Source: Saccharothrix sp. ALI-22-I (GTDB lineage Bacteria; Actinomycetota; Actinomycetes; Mycobacteriales; Pseudonocardiaceae). Taken from it: a stretch of DNA of 64,000 nucleotides. The stretch covers positions 62,001-126,000 of the forward strand of contig NZ_MTQP01000063.1 in assembly GCF_001984175.1 (NCBI RefSeq), in the 5' to 3' direction. The first letter of the stretch is position 1. Every line of letters begins with the position of its first letter. The notes below the pieces were generated by a model. That model had not been told where the DNA came from, searched no databases, and worked only from the letters and a program-made list of their open reading frames with translations. The translations under genes were made by a program, and so were the position numbers. Positions 1-8,297 of this stretch are shown piece by piece.

Positions 1-1085
1 TCGGCCCGGCGGACTACGTCGCGCTCATGGTCGTCGCGTTCACCACCGTCGCCGCGCTGCTGGGCGCCTCCCCGGTGCGCGGGCTGGCGTCGCTGGGCAT
101 CGGCCTGTTCATCGGCCTGGTCGGCACCGACACCCTCACCGGGCAGCAGCGGTTCACCCTCGGCGTGCCGACGATGTCCGACGGCATCGACGTGGTCGTG
201 GTCGCGGTCGGCGTGTTCGCCGTCGGCGAGGCGCTGTACGTGGCGGCCCGGATGCGGCACGGCCCGGTCGAGGTCGTGCCGGTCGGCGGGAAGTGGATGA
301 CCGCCGAGTTCTGGCGGCGGTCGTGGAAGCCGTGGCTGCGCGGCACGCTCATCGGCTTCCCCATCGGCACGGTCCCCGCCGGCGGCGCGGACGTGTCCAC
401 GTTCCTGTCCTACGCGGCGGAGAAGAAGCTGGCCAAACGGCCCGAGGAGTTCGGCAAGGGCGCCATCGAAGGCGTCGCCGGTCCGGAGGCCGCCAACAAC
501 GCCGCCGCGGCCGGGGTGCTGGTGCCGCTGCTGACACTGGGCCTGCCCACGACCGCCACGGCCGCGGTGATCGTGGCCGCGTTCCAGAGCTACGGCATCC
601 AACCCGGGCCGCTGCTGTTCACCAACAACTCGGCCATGGTGTGGGCGCTGATCGCGTCGCTCTACATCGGCAACGTGATGCTGCTGGTGCTCAACCTGCC
701 GCTGGTGAAGATCTGGGTCAAGGTGCTGCAGATCCCGCGCCCCTACCTGTACGCGGGCATCCTGCTGTTCGCCGCGCTGGGCACCTACGCGGTGAACTTC
801 GTGGTGGACGACCTGATCGTGCTGATGGTCATCGGCGTGGTCGGGTTCTTCATGCGGCGCCACGGCTACCCCGTCGCGCCACTGGTCGTCGGCCTCATCC
901 TGGGACCGATGGCCGAGGAACAGGTGCGCCGCACCCTCCAGATCAGCCAGGGCTCACTGTCCGCGCTGGTCACCAGCCCGTTCGCCGCGGTCGCCTACAG
1001 CATCCTCGCGGTCGTGCTGGCACTGGCGATCGTCATGCGCGTGCGCCGCAGGATCACCCGACCGGTCGACGCACCACAGCCCTGA
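1..1085 (+). CDS. tctA: Tripartite tricarboxylate transporter TctA-family permease, 5' end outside window
   Basis: This is the large multi-spanning permease subunit of a TTT carboxylate importer, acting in the cytoplasmic membrane with a TctB partner and a periplasmic-type binding protein, neither visible here. The frame is open to the left edge, reading GPADYVALMVVAFTTVAALLG, so about 360 C-terminal residues of a roughly 500-residue family protein are present. Typical TctA segments are visible, including GLFIGLVGTDTLTGQQRFT, the GAIEGVAGPEAANNAAAAG loop and the VPLLTLGLPTT segment. At least seven hydrophobic spans follow. An inner ATG at position 27 is not the likely start because the homology continues upstream. 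A hairpin terminator follows the stop. The substrate cannot be read from the sequence. Confidence 0.93.
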   Translation, partial: GPADYVALMVVAFTTVAALLGASPVRGLASLGIGLFIGLVGTDTLTGQQRFTLGVPTMSDGIDVVVVAVGVFAVGEALYVAARMRHGPVEVVPVGGKWMTAEFWRRSWKPWLRGTLIGFPIGTVPAGGADVSTFLSYAAEKKLAKRPEEFGKGAIEGVAGPEAANNAAAAGVLVPLLTLGLPTTATAAVIVAAFQSYGIQPGPLLFTNNSAMVWALIASLYIGNVMLLVLNLPLVKIWVKVLQIPRPYLYAGILLFAALGTYAVNFVVDDLIVLMVIGVVGFFMRRHGYPVAPLVVGLILGPMAEEQVRRTLQISQGSLSALVTSPFAAVAYSILAVVLALAIVMRVRRRITRPVDAPQP

Positions 1086-1095
1086 CCCGACCCCT

Positions 1096-1125
1096 CTGCC
1101 GACCGCCATCGGGGGCGGTCGGCAG
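1096..1125 (+). terminator. Intrinsic-type terminator after tctA
   Basis: A perfect 12-bp stem (CTGCCGACCGCC paired with GGCGGTCGGCAG) encloses a 6-nt loop, 10 nt after the tctA stop. There is no U-tract, as is usual in high-GC actinomycetes. It separates the transporter from the lysine-degradation block. Confidence 0.75.
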
Positions 1126-1355
1126 GGAGACGGCACACCGCACCACCGCACGAGAGGGCCCTCCGCCGGCGCGTCCACGCGACGCGCCGCGGCGGAGCCC
1201 GAACCGGCAGCCGAGGGCCACCGCGCGCGACGAGGGGCTGCGCGTGACGGCGACAAATCCTCCCGGCCTGACCCAAGTGGGCTTAGATGCTTGCGGAATC
1301 TCGACGCCGCACGTGAAGATATCCGCGTCCCGGCCCTGTCGACCGAAGGATTTCC

Positions 1356-2372
1356 ATGACTTCGCCGTACGGTCTGCACCGCGTCCTCGAACCCGCCGGG
1401 GTGCTGCCGCAGCAGGCGTGGCGACTGGACGCCTCCCCGGACTGCGGCCCGGACGAAGTCGTGGTCGACGTCGCGCGGCTCAACCTCGACGCCGCCTCCT
1501 ACCGGCAGCTGCGCGAACAGCACGGCGTCGCCGGGGTGCGGCAGGCGGTGCTCGACATCGTCGCCTCGCGCGGCAAGATGCAGAACCCCGTCACCGGATC
1601 GGGCGGGATGCTGCTGGGCACCGTCCGCGCCGTCGGCGCGTCCTCACCCCTCGGGCTGCGCGTGGGCGACCGCATCGCGACGCTGGTGTCGCTCACCCTC
1701 ACACCGCTGCGCATCACCGACGGCCTCGCCCGCTGGGACGGCACCGACGAACAGGTGCCGTGCGAGGGCACCGCGGTGCTGTTCGGCCGGTCCATCGCCG
1801 CCGTGCTGCCCGACGACCTGCCCGCGCAACTCGCCCTGTCCGTGCTGGACGTGTGCGGCGCGCCCGCGTTGACCGACCGGGTCGTGCGCCGCCGCGACGC
1901 GCCGTCCGTGCTGGTGCTCGGCGGCGGAGGCAAATCCGGGTCGCTGTCCCTGGCCGCCGCCCGCCGCGCCGGCGCGTCCCGCCTCGTCGCCCTCGTGCCC
2001 ACCGAACGCGAGGCCACCGCGGTCCGCGACGCCGGACTGGCCGACACCGTGGTCGTCGCCGACGCCCGCGACCCCCTCGCCGTCGCCGACGCGGTCGGCG
2101 ACAAGGCGGACGTCACCGTCGTGTGCGTCGACGTGCCCGGCTGCGAACACGGCGCCATCCTGGCCACCGCCGACGGCGGCACCGTGGTCTTCTTCTCCAT
2201 GGCCACCTCCTTCCCCGCCGCCGCCCTGGGCGCCGAAGGCCTCGCCGCCGACGTCGAAATGCTCGTCGGCAACGGCTACGTGCCTGGTCACGCCGCCTTC
2301 GCCCTGGACCTGCTGCGCGCCGAACCTGCCGTGCGGGCCCTGTTCGAGCACAGGCAGACTCAACAAGCGTGA
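1356..2372 (+). CDS. kdd: L-erythro-3,5-diaminohexanoate dehydrogenase
   Basis: Kdd (EC 1.4.1.11) oxidatively deaminates 3,5-diaminohexanoate to 5-amino-3-oxohexanoate with NAD(P)+ in the lysine fermentation pathway. The 338-residue length fits the family. The family signature REQHGVAGVRQAVLDIVASR followed by GKMQNPVTGSGGMLLG lies at residues 53-89. A glycine-rich dinucleotide site VLVLGGGGKSGSLSLA lies near residues 185-200. ATG 1356 has AAGGA 6 nt upstream. The stop overlaps the next gene's GTG start by 4 nt, so the two are probably translationally coupled. The genes kamD, kamE and kal downstream support the call. The lysine 2,3-aminomutase gene kamA and the cleavage enzyme gene kce are not in the window. 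Confidence 0.92.
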   Translation: MTSPYGLHRVLEPAGVLPQQAWRLDASPDCGPDEVVVDVARLNLDAASYRQLREQHGVAGVRQAVLDIVASRGKMQNPVTGSGGMLLGTVRAVGASSPLGLRVGDRIATLVSLTLTPLRITDGLARWDGTDEQVPCEGTAVLFGRSIAAVLPDDLPAQLALSVLDVCGAPALTDRVVRRRDAPSVLVLGGGGKSGSLSLAAARRAGASRLVALVPTEREATAVRDAGLADTVVVADARDPLAVADAVGDKADVTVVCVDVPGCEHGAILATADGGTVVFFSMATSFPAAALGAEGLAADVEMLVGNGYVPGHAAFALDLLRAEPAVRALFEHRQTQQA

Positions 2373-3961
2373 CTACAGTGAACGGCGTCCCGGCGTCGAC
2401 GAGTACCTCGACGCGTCTGCTCGTGGGGGGACGCATCCACTCCCCGACCACACCCGACGCCACCGCCATGGCGATCACCGACGGCACCGTGGTGTGGCTC
2501 GGCCAGGACTCCGTCGGCCGCACCCTGCACCCCGACGCCGACATCGTCGACCTCGACGGCGCGTTCGTGGCCCCCGCGTTCGTCGACGCCCACGTGCACG
2601 CCACCTCCGCCGGCCTCCTGCTCACCGGCCTCGACCTCACCGGCTGCCGCACCCTGGCCGACCTGCTCGACGCCGTGCGCGCCGCCGACGGCCCGCTGAT
2701 CTGGGGCCACGGCTGGGACGAGACCCGCTGGCCGGAGAACCGCCCGCCCACCAGGGCCGAACTCGACACCGCCGCCCGCGGCGCACAGGTCTACCTGTCC
2801 CGCATCGACGTCCACTCCGCGCTGGCCTCCACCGCACTGGTCGACCTCGCCCCCGCCGCCCGCGACGCCGACGGCTGGTCACCCGACGGCCCCCTGTCCC
2901 GCGCCGCCCACCACCACGTGCGCCGCGCCGCCAAGGACGCCATCCCCGTCGCCCGGCGCCGCGCCGCGCAACAGGCGTTCCTGGCCCACGCCGCGTCACG
3001 CGGCATCGCGTCGGTGCACGAGTGCGCCGGCCCCGACATCTCCGGCCTCGACGACCTGGCCGACCTGCTCGCCACCGACACCCTCGACGTCGTCGGCTAC
3101 TGGGGCGGCCTCGACCCGGTCGACCTGCCCGTGCGCGGCCTCGCGGGCGACCTGTTCGTCGACGGCGCCCTCGGCTCCCACACCGCCGCCCTGTGCTCCC
3201 CGTACGCCGACGCCGACACCTCCGGCGCCCTCTACCTCGACGCCGACGCCATCGCCCGGCACCTGATCACCTGCACCGAAGCCGGGCTGCAGGGCGGCTT
3301 CCACGTCATCGGGGACGCCGCCGTGGCCGCCGTCGTGGAAGGCTTCGGGAAAGCCGCCGCCGCCGTCGGCGTCCCCGCGCTCGCCGCCCGCCGCCACCGC
3401 CTCGAACACGTCGAGATGATCACCGCCGAGCAGGCCGCGAAACTCGGCTCCTGGGGCGTGGTCGCCTCCGTGCAACCCCTGTTCGACCACGAATGGGGCG
3501 GCCCCGACGGCATGTACACCCGGCGCCTGGGCCCGGAACGCGGCACCGCGCTCAACCCGTTCTCCCGGCTCGCCGCCGCCGGCATGATCCTCGCCCTGGG
3601 CTCCGACGCCCCCGTCACCGCCGTCGACCCGTGGGCCGCGATCAAGGCCGCCGTCCACCACCGCACCGACGGCCACGGCATCTCCCCGAGAGCCGCGTTC
3701 AACGCCCACACCAGGGGCGGGTGGCGCGCCGCCGGCGTCGACGACGGCGTCACCGGCACCCTCCAGCCCGGCGCGCCCGCCACCTACGCCGTGTGGGAAG
3801 CCGGGGAACTCGAAGTCGCCGCGCCGGACAGCCGGGTGCAGCGCTGGTCGACCGACCCCCGCTCCCGCGTCCCCGCCCTGCCCGCCCTCGACGGCCCCGC
3901 CCCGACCTGCCTGCGCACCGTCCTGCGCGGCCGCACGATCTACGACAAGGACGCCCGATGA
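2369..3961 (+). CDS. YtcJ-like amidohydrolase inside the lysine-degradation operon
   Basis: A 530-residue metal-dependent hydrolase of the amidohydrolase_3 (YtcJ) group. The N-terminal beta-sandwich leads into the metal motif DAHVHA (His75 and His77 from GTG 2369). Further family motifs are GFHVIGDAAVAAV, RHRLEHVEMI and LGSDAPV near the C-terminus, supplying the later metal-binding His and Asp. The start is taken as GTG 2369, which overlaps the kdd stop (GTGA); GTG 2378 is an alternative. Its place between kdd and kamD suggests it acts on a lysine-derived intermediate or shunt product, such as a cyclised or acylated amino acid. That is an inference; the family acts on many N-substituted compounds. 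Confidence 0.85.
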   Translation: MTTVNGVPASTSTSTRLLVGGRIHSPTTPDATAMAITDGTVVWLGQDSVGRTLHPDADIVDLDGAFVAPAFVDAHVHATSAGLLLTGLDLTGCRTLADLLDAVRAADGPLIWGHGWDETRWPENRPPTRAELDTAARGAQVYLSRIDVHSALASTALVDLAPAARDADGWSPDGPLSRAAHHHVRRAAKDAIPVARRRAAQQAFLAHAASRGIASVHECAGPDISGLDDLADLLATDTLDVVGYWGGLDPVDLPVRGLAGDLFVDGALGSHTAALCSPYADADTSGALYLDADAIARHLITCTEAGLQGGFHVIGDAAVAAVVEGFGKAAAAVGVPALAARRHRLEHVEMITAEQAAKLGSWGVVASVQPLFDHEWGGPDGMYTRRLGPERGTALNPFSRLAAAGMILALGSDAPVTAVDPWAAIKAAVHHRTDGHGISPRAAFNAHTRGGWRAAGVDDGVTGTLQPGAPATYAVWEAGELEVAAPDSRVQRWSTDPRSRVPALPALDGPAPTCLRTVLRGRTIYDKDAR

Positions 3962-4062
3962 ACCCCGCCGCCCCGGCGCGGGACCTGCCGCGACGGACCC
4001 CCGCGACGGCACGGGGGACCGGACGTCCGGCCCGGCCCGACCACGTAGAACAGGAGTGAGCG

Positions 4063-5628
4063 ATGGCGTTGCTCGACCTCGACCCGACGGTGGTCGCCAC
4101 GGCGCGGGAGCTCGCCGCGCGGGCTGCCGAGCCGGTGGTGGCCCTCGCCAAGGCCCACACCACGGTGGCCGTCGAGCGCGCCACGCTCCGCCTGGCCGGC
4201 ATCACCGGCGCGGACTCCACCCACCGCGCCGGTGACGTCCCCTGGGTCAACCGCGTCGTCGACACCGTCCGCGACCACTGCGGCCTCGAACACGGCGTCG
4301 TCCTCCCGGTCTTCCACGCCCTCAAACAGCACGACCTCGCCACGCTCACCGACCTGGCCGAGGCCACCGCCGCCGGACAGATCCGCTACACGCTGCCCGA
4401 AGGACGCGACCGGGAACGGGCCCGCAAAGCCGCCACGACCGCCGTCACCAAAGGCCTGCGCACCGTCGACCGCAACCGCGCACAGCGCGACCGGCTCGTC
4501 GCCCGACTCGGCGACCCGCCGCAACGCCCCTGGATCTACCTCATCGTCGCCACCGGCGACATCGACGAGGACGTCGTCCAGGCCCGCAACGCCGCCCGCG
4601 CCGGAGCCGACGTCATCGCCGTCATCCGCTCCACCGGCCAGTCCCTGCTCGACTACGTCCCCGAAGGCGCCACCCACCACGGGTTCGCCGGCACCTACGC
4701 CACCCAGGAGAACTTCCGCATCATGCGGGCCGCCCTGGACGAGGTGTCCAAAGAGGTCGGCCGCTACGTGCGGCTCACCAACTACGCCTCCGGCCTGTGC
4801 ATGCCCGAGATCGCCGTCCTCGCCGGCCTGCAACGCCTCGACATGATGCTCAACGACTCCATGTACGGCATCCTGTTCCGCGACATCAACCCGATCCGCA
4901 CCTTCGTCGACCAGCGCTTCTCCCGCCAGGTCCACGCCCGCGCCGGGATCGTCATCAACACCGGCGAGGACAACTACCTCACCACCGCCGACGCCGTGGA
5001 CGCCGCCCACACCGTCACCGTCTCCCAACTGCTCAACGAACACTTCGCCCACGAAGCGGGCCTGCCCGACCACCTGCTCGGCCTCGGCCACGCCTTCGAG
5101 ATCAACCCCAAGGTCCCCGAGTCGTTCCGCCTCGAACTCGCCCACGCCCTGCTGGCCCGCGAACTGTTCCCCGACGCGCCGCTGAAGTGGATGCCACCCA
5201 CCAAGCACATGACCGGCGACGTGTTCAACGGCTACCTGCTCGACGGGTTCTTCAACCTCGCCGGCGTCCTCACCGGCCAGAGCATCCTGCTCGTCGGCAT
5301 GATGACCGAAGCCGTCGTCACCCCGTTCCTGTCCGACCGCGACCTCGCCCTCGCCAACGTCCGCTACGTGCTCAACGCCGCTGGCGGCCTCGCCGAGGAC
5401 TTCCGGCCCGCCCCCGACGGCCTCATCGTCAAACGCGCCCACCAGGTGCTGGGCGAAGCCGTGGACCTGCTCGGCCGCATCGTCGAGGACGGACTGCTCG
5501 ACGCCATCGCCGACGGCACGTTCGGCCTGATGAAACGCCCCGCCGACGGCGGCAGAGGCGCCGACGGCGTCGTGGAGAAGGCCGACGGATACGCCAACCC
5601 GGCCTCGGAACTGCTGGAGGCCCGGTGA
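4063..5628 (+). CDS. kamD: Beta-lysine 5,6-aminomutase alpha subunit
   Basis: KamD is the large TIM-barrel subunit of the adenosylcobalamin- and PLP-dependent beta-lysine (D-lysine) 5,6-aminomutase (EC 5.4.3.3), which moves an amino group between C6 and C5. The 521-residue length matches the family. Conserved blocks include PWIYLIVATGDIDEDVVQAR, ATHHGFAGTYATQENFRIMR, NDSMYGILFRDINPIRTFVD and KWMPPTKHMTGDVFNGYLLD. ATG 4063 has the ribosome site AGGAG about 7 nt upstream, 101 nt after the amidohydrolase stop. The stop overlaps kamE by 4 nt, as expected for two subunits made in a fixed ratio. Activity requires vitamin B12. Confidence 0.95.
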   Translation: MALLDLDPTVVATARELAARAAEPVVALAKAHTTVAVERATLRLAGITGADSTHRAGDVPWVNRVVDTVRDHCGLEHGVVLPVFHALKQHDLATLTDLAEATAAGQIRYTLPEGRDRERARKAATTAVTKGLRTVDRNRAQRDRLVARLGDPPQRPWIYLIVATGDIDEDVVQARNAARAGADVIAVIRSTGQSLLDYVPEGATHHGFAGTYATQENFRIMRAALDEVSKEVGRYVRLTNYASGLCMPEIAVLAGLQRLDMMLNDSMYGILFRDINPIRTFVDQRFSRQVHARAGIVINTGEDNYLTTADAVDAAHTVTVSQLLNEHFAHEAGLPDHLLGLGHAFEINPKVPESFRLELAHALLARELFPDAPLKWMPPTKHMTGDVFNGYLLDGFFNLAGVLTGQSILLVGMMTEAVVTPFLSDRDLALANVRYVLNAAGGLAEDFRPAPDGLIVKRAHQVLGEAVDLLGRIVEDGLLDAIADGTFGLMKRPADGGRGADGVVEKADGYANPASELLEAR

Positions 5629-6395
5629 AACGCCACGTCCGACCCTACGGCGACACCACCGGCGACGGCATGGTGCAGACCTCGTTCACCCTGCCCGTCC
5701 CGGCCGGCCCCCAAGCCGACGGCGCCGCCCAGCAGCTGGCGAACAAGATGGGCATCGACCCCGCCATGGTCGTGCACTCCCACCCCATCGGCGACGACTT
5801 CACCTTCTTCGTCGTCTACGGCTCCGTCCGCCACCTCGTCGACCTCGACGAGGTGCGGGTCGTGCAGCGCGAATACCCGCTGCTCTCGCCCACCGAGGTC
5901 AACACCGCGCTGAAGAAACTCCTGCGCCGCAAACTCGTCGTGGTCGGCGCGTGCATCGGCACCGACGCGCACACCGTCGGCATCGACGCCATCCTCAACA
6001 TCAAGGGCTTCGCCGGCGAGAAAGGCCTGGAGTACTACCGCGAACTCACCGTGGTCAACCTCGGCGCACAGGTCTCGGTACCCGAACTGGTCCGCCGCGC
6101 CCGCGACGGGAAAGCCGACGCCGTGCTCGTCTCCCAGGTCGTCACCCAACGCGACGCCCACCTGCTCAACACCCGCGAGATGGCGGCGGCGTTCCGCGAG
6201 GCCATGGGGGAGCGGCGCCCGCTGCTCATCGCCGGCGGCCCCCGCTTCGACCCCCTCATGGCCGCCGAACTCGGCGTGGACCGCGTCTTCGGCCGCGGCA
6301 CCACACCCGGCGAAGTCGCCAGCTACCTCGTGCACGCCATGCACACCAGGGCCGTGCACACCAGTGCCGTGCAGACCAGGAAGGACAACGCGTGA
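5625..6395 (+). CDS. kamE: Beta-lysine 5,6-aminomutase beta subunit (cobalamin and PLP binding)
   Basis: KamE is the 256-residue partner of KamD and carries both cofactors. The base-off cobalamin motif DxHxxG is DAHTVG at residues 114-119, with His116 as the lower axial ligand. Lys127 in NIKGFAGEKG is the expected PLP Schiff-base lysine; the 11-residue His-to-Lys spacing equals that of the clostridial enzyme. The N-terminus VRPYGDTTGDGMVQTSFTLP is also typical. GTG 5625 overlaps the kamD stop as GTGA. The C-terminal Rossmann-like domain ends in GGPRFDPLMAAELGVDRVFG. Confidence 0.95.
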   Translation: MKRHVRPYGDTTGDGMVQTSFTLPVPAGPQADGAAQQLANKMGIDPAMVVHSHPIGDDFTFFVVYGSVRHLVDLDEVRVVQREYPLLSPTEVNTALKKLLRRKLVVVGACIGTDAHTVGIDAILNIKGFAGEKGLEYYRELTVVNLGAQVSVPELVRRARDGKADAVLVSQVVTQRDAHLLNTREMAAAFREAMGERRPLLIAGGPRFDPLMAAELGVDRVFGRGTTPGEVASYLVHAMHTRAVHTSAVQTRKDNA

Positions 6396-6796
6396 ACCCC
6401 ACCGAGGTTGCCGCCGTCGAGGGCTTCGCCGTCACCCACCGCCGCTACGTGCCCCACTCCCACGCCCACTACGGCGGCAACCTCGTGGACGGCGCCTACG
6501 GCCTGGGCCTGTTCGGCGACGTCGCCACCGAACTGCTCATCCGCACCGACGGCGACGAAGGACTCTTCGCCGGCTACTCCACCGTCGAATTCACCGCCCC
6601 CATCCACGCCGGCGACGTCATCGAGGCCACCGCCACCCTCATCCGCGTCGGCACCCGCTCCCGCGAAATCGACTTCGAAGCCCGCGTCGTCTGCCGCTCC
6701 GCCCCCCACCGCGGCCCCTCCGCCGCCGACGTCCTCGACCCGCCGATCGTGGTCACCCGCGCACGAGGCACCGTCGTCGCACCCGGACCCGCCTGA
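6392..6796 (+). CDS. kal: 3-aminobutyryl-CoA ammonia-lyase
   Basis: Kal (EC 4.3.1.14) removes ammonia from 3-aminobutyryl-CoA to give crotonyl-CoA, the last lysine-specific step. The 134-residue hot-dog-fold protein contains the family stretch HSHAHYGGNLVDGAYGLGLF, with a likely catalytic Asp in LVDGA, and ends in a segment resembling acyl-CoA thioesterases. GTG 6392 overlaps the kamE stop by 4 nt. The order kamD-kamE-kal supports the function over a generic thioesterase call. It is the last gene of the block; DNA composition changes soon after its stop. Confidence 0.9.
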   Translation: MNPTEVAAVEGFAVTHRRYVPHSHAHYGGNLVDGAYGLGLFGDVATELLIRTDGDEGLFAGYSTVEFTAPIHAGDVIEATATLIRVGTRSREIDFEARVVCRSAPHRGPSAADVLDPPIVVTRARGTVVAPGPA

Positions 6797-6857
6797 CGAC
6801 CGGCCACGTATCGACTCGGGGCGGCACGCCGATCGTTTCGTCTGACAAGATCTCCTC

Positions 6858-7348
6858 ATGAGTGAAGACCTGTCCGTCTCGTTGGGAACCCAGGAGACGC
6901 CGAGCCTCGAGTTCAAAGAGCACGCGAGAGACCGCAAGGTTCTCGGGCAGGTCATCTGCGCACACAACTCGCGGCGGCCGACGACTTTCGTGAGGAAGCG
7001 CGTCCGGACTACCCCTTCGAAGCGCTGCGGGAAATTTGCATGAATGCCGTGATGCATCGTAACTACGAGTCACCCAATGCGCCTGTGCGAATTGCCTGGT
7101 TCAATGACAGGATTGAGGTGACAAATCCGGGCGATCCTTTCGGGCAAGTGCGCGCGGACAATTTCGACCGAGTGAACGACTACCGGAACCCCGCTCTGGC
7201 GGGAGCGATGAAGTCGTTGGGATACGTGAACCGCTTCGGGCGTGGGATCGGACGGGTGAGAGTCGCGCTGGAACGCAACGGCAACCCTCCTGCGGAGTAT
7301 CAGGTCGACGACTCGTCGTGGTCGGTTGTGTCGAGGAGGGTCCGGTGA
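6858..7348 (+). pseudogene. Internally deleted AlbA_2/HATPase ATP-binding protein
   Basis: The first 35 codons from ATG 6858 encode an AlbA_2 (schlafen-type) N-terminus with LEFKEHARDRKVLGQVICA, then the frame is lost. From about 6965 a different frame encodes AADDFREEARPDYPFEALRE running into ICMNAVMHRNYE and FNDRIEVTNPGDPFG, which is the HATPase_C domain of the same family, followed by its usual end GRGIGRVRVALERNGNPPAE. Most of the AlbA domain, probably 250 or more codons, is missing and the join is out of frame. The C-terminal frame ends at 7348 overlapping the parA start, the ancestral gene pair layout. GC is visibly lower than in flanking genes, suggesting horizontal acquisition followed by decay. 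Confidence 0.82.
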
Positions 7349-8223
7349 TCTCACTCGCCCTGTTCAACAACAAAGGCGGCGTCGGCAAGGCGACCTTGAC
7401 CTATCACCTGGCGCACATGATGGAACGCCTCGGATCGCGGGTTCTTGCGGTGGATCTGGACCCGCAGTCGAACTTGACTGCCGCCTTCCTCGGCGAGGGC
7501 GACCTCGCCGAGCTGTGGGGCGAAGAGACGAGTCCTGTGCTGGGTACACTCCAGCCGCGTCTGGGGCCCATGTTCGATGCGGAGAACCCCGGCACCTTGG
7601 CCGCGCCGGTGCGGCCGATCATGGATGGTCTCGGAGATGTCGAGCTGTACGATCCCATTCGCGTCAGGGACACTCTGTGGCTTCTGCCCGGCGATCTGGA
7701 ATTGAGCGCTTTCGAAGAGAAGCTGTCGGACGCGTGGCCGCGTAGCTTCACCGGCACGGATATGGCCGCCGTGAGGGCTACCACTGCATTTCATCGTATT
7801 ATAAGCGCGGCCGCCCGGGCGGTGAAGGCGGATATCGTCCTGATCGACGTCGGCCCCAATCTCGGGGCGATCAACCGCGCCGCACTGTTGGCGGCGGACA
7901 CAGTCCTGATGCCGCTGGCGGCTGATCTGTTCTCGTTGAGAGGCTTGATCAACCTCGGGCCCACGCTTCGCGAATGGCGCTCGATCTGGCAGCAGACGAT
8001 CTTGCCGAGAGTGCCCGATTCGATCCCGGCGCCGGCTGGCCTGATGGCTCCTCTGGGATACGTGATCATGCAGCCGACAATGCGACTGGACCGACTCCGC
8101 TCTGCCGATGGGGCCATCGGTAGTACCCTGGGATATGTGCAGAAGTGCTATCGCGAGTTCCGTGAACTGTCGGAAGAAATTCTTCACCGCCTGGCCGAGG
8201 TGGAAGCCGCAAACAAGAGATGA
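7345..8223 (+). CDS. ParA-family ATPase with altered Walker A motif
   Basis: A 292-residue MinD/ParA-like ATPase of the kind paired with AlbA/HATPase genes. The deviant Walker A reads KGGVGKAT at residues 10-17; the hydroxyl residue that normally follows the second Lys and binds Mg2+ is Ala16 here, so ATP hydrolysis may be weak or lost. The Walker A' region is VLAVDLDPQSNLTAAF and the Walker B region is DIVLIDVGPNLGAINRAAL. GTG 7345 has GAGGAGG 5 nt upstream and overlaps the preceding stop; GTG 7318 is an alternative. There is no parB or parS nearby, so this is not a standard chromosome-partition locus. Low GC matches the broken neighbour. The intended role is unknown. Confidence 0.85.
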   Translation: MISLALFNNKGGVGKATLTYHLAHMMERLGSRVLAVDLDPQSNLTAAFLGEGDLAELWGEETSPVLGTLQPRLGPMFDAENPGTLAAPVRPIMDGLGDVELYDPIRVRDTLWLLPGDLELSAFEEKLSDAWPRSFTGTDMAAVRATTAFHRIISAAARAVKADIVLIDVGPNLGAINRAALLAADTVLMPLAADLFSLRGLINLGPTLREWRSIWQQTILPRVPDSIPAPAGLMAPLGYVIMQPTMRLDRLRSADGAIGSTLGYVQKCYREFRELSEEILHRLAEVEAANKR

Positions 8224-8297
8224 GCGGTCAGGACCGCCCCGGAGGGCACCCACCGGCGTGATCCATTGGGCGGCTGCGGCCGTCTGGAAACGTGTGC

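Noticed and set aside
293..2368. Long open frame upstream of, and continuous with, the amidohydrolase
   Set aside because: Arg/Pro/Gly-rich out-of-frame translation across tctA and kdd; it is a GC-bias artefact.
3958..4059. 33-codon frame starting ATGA at the amidohydrolase stop and ending at the kamD ribosome site
   Set aside because: Low-complexity Pro/Arg/Ala content typical of random high-GC frames; position is suggestive of coupling but no family support.
7345..8223. Possible chromosome-partition parA with parS nearby
   Set aside because: No parB, no parS-like palindrome and an AlbA/HATPase neighbour instead.
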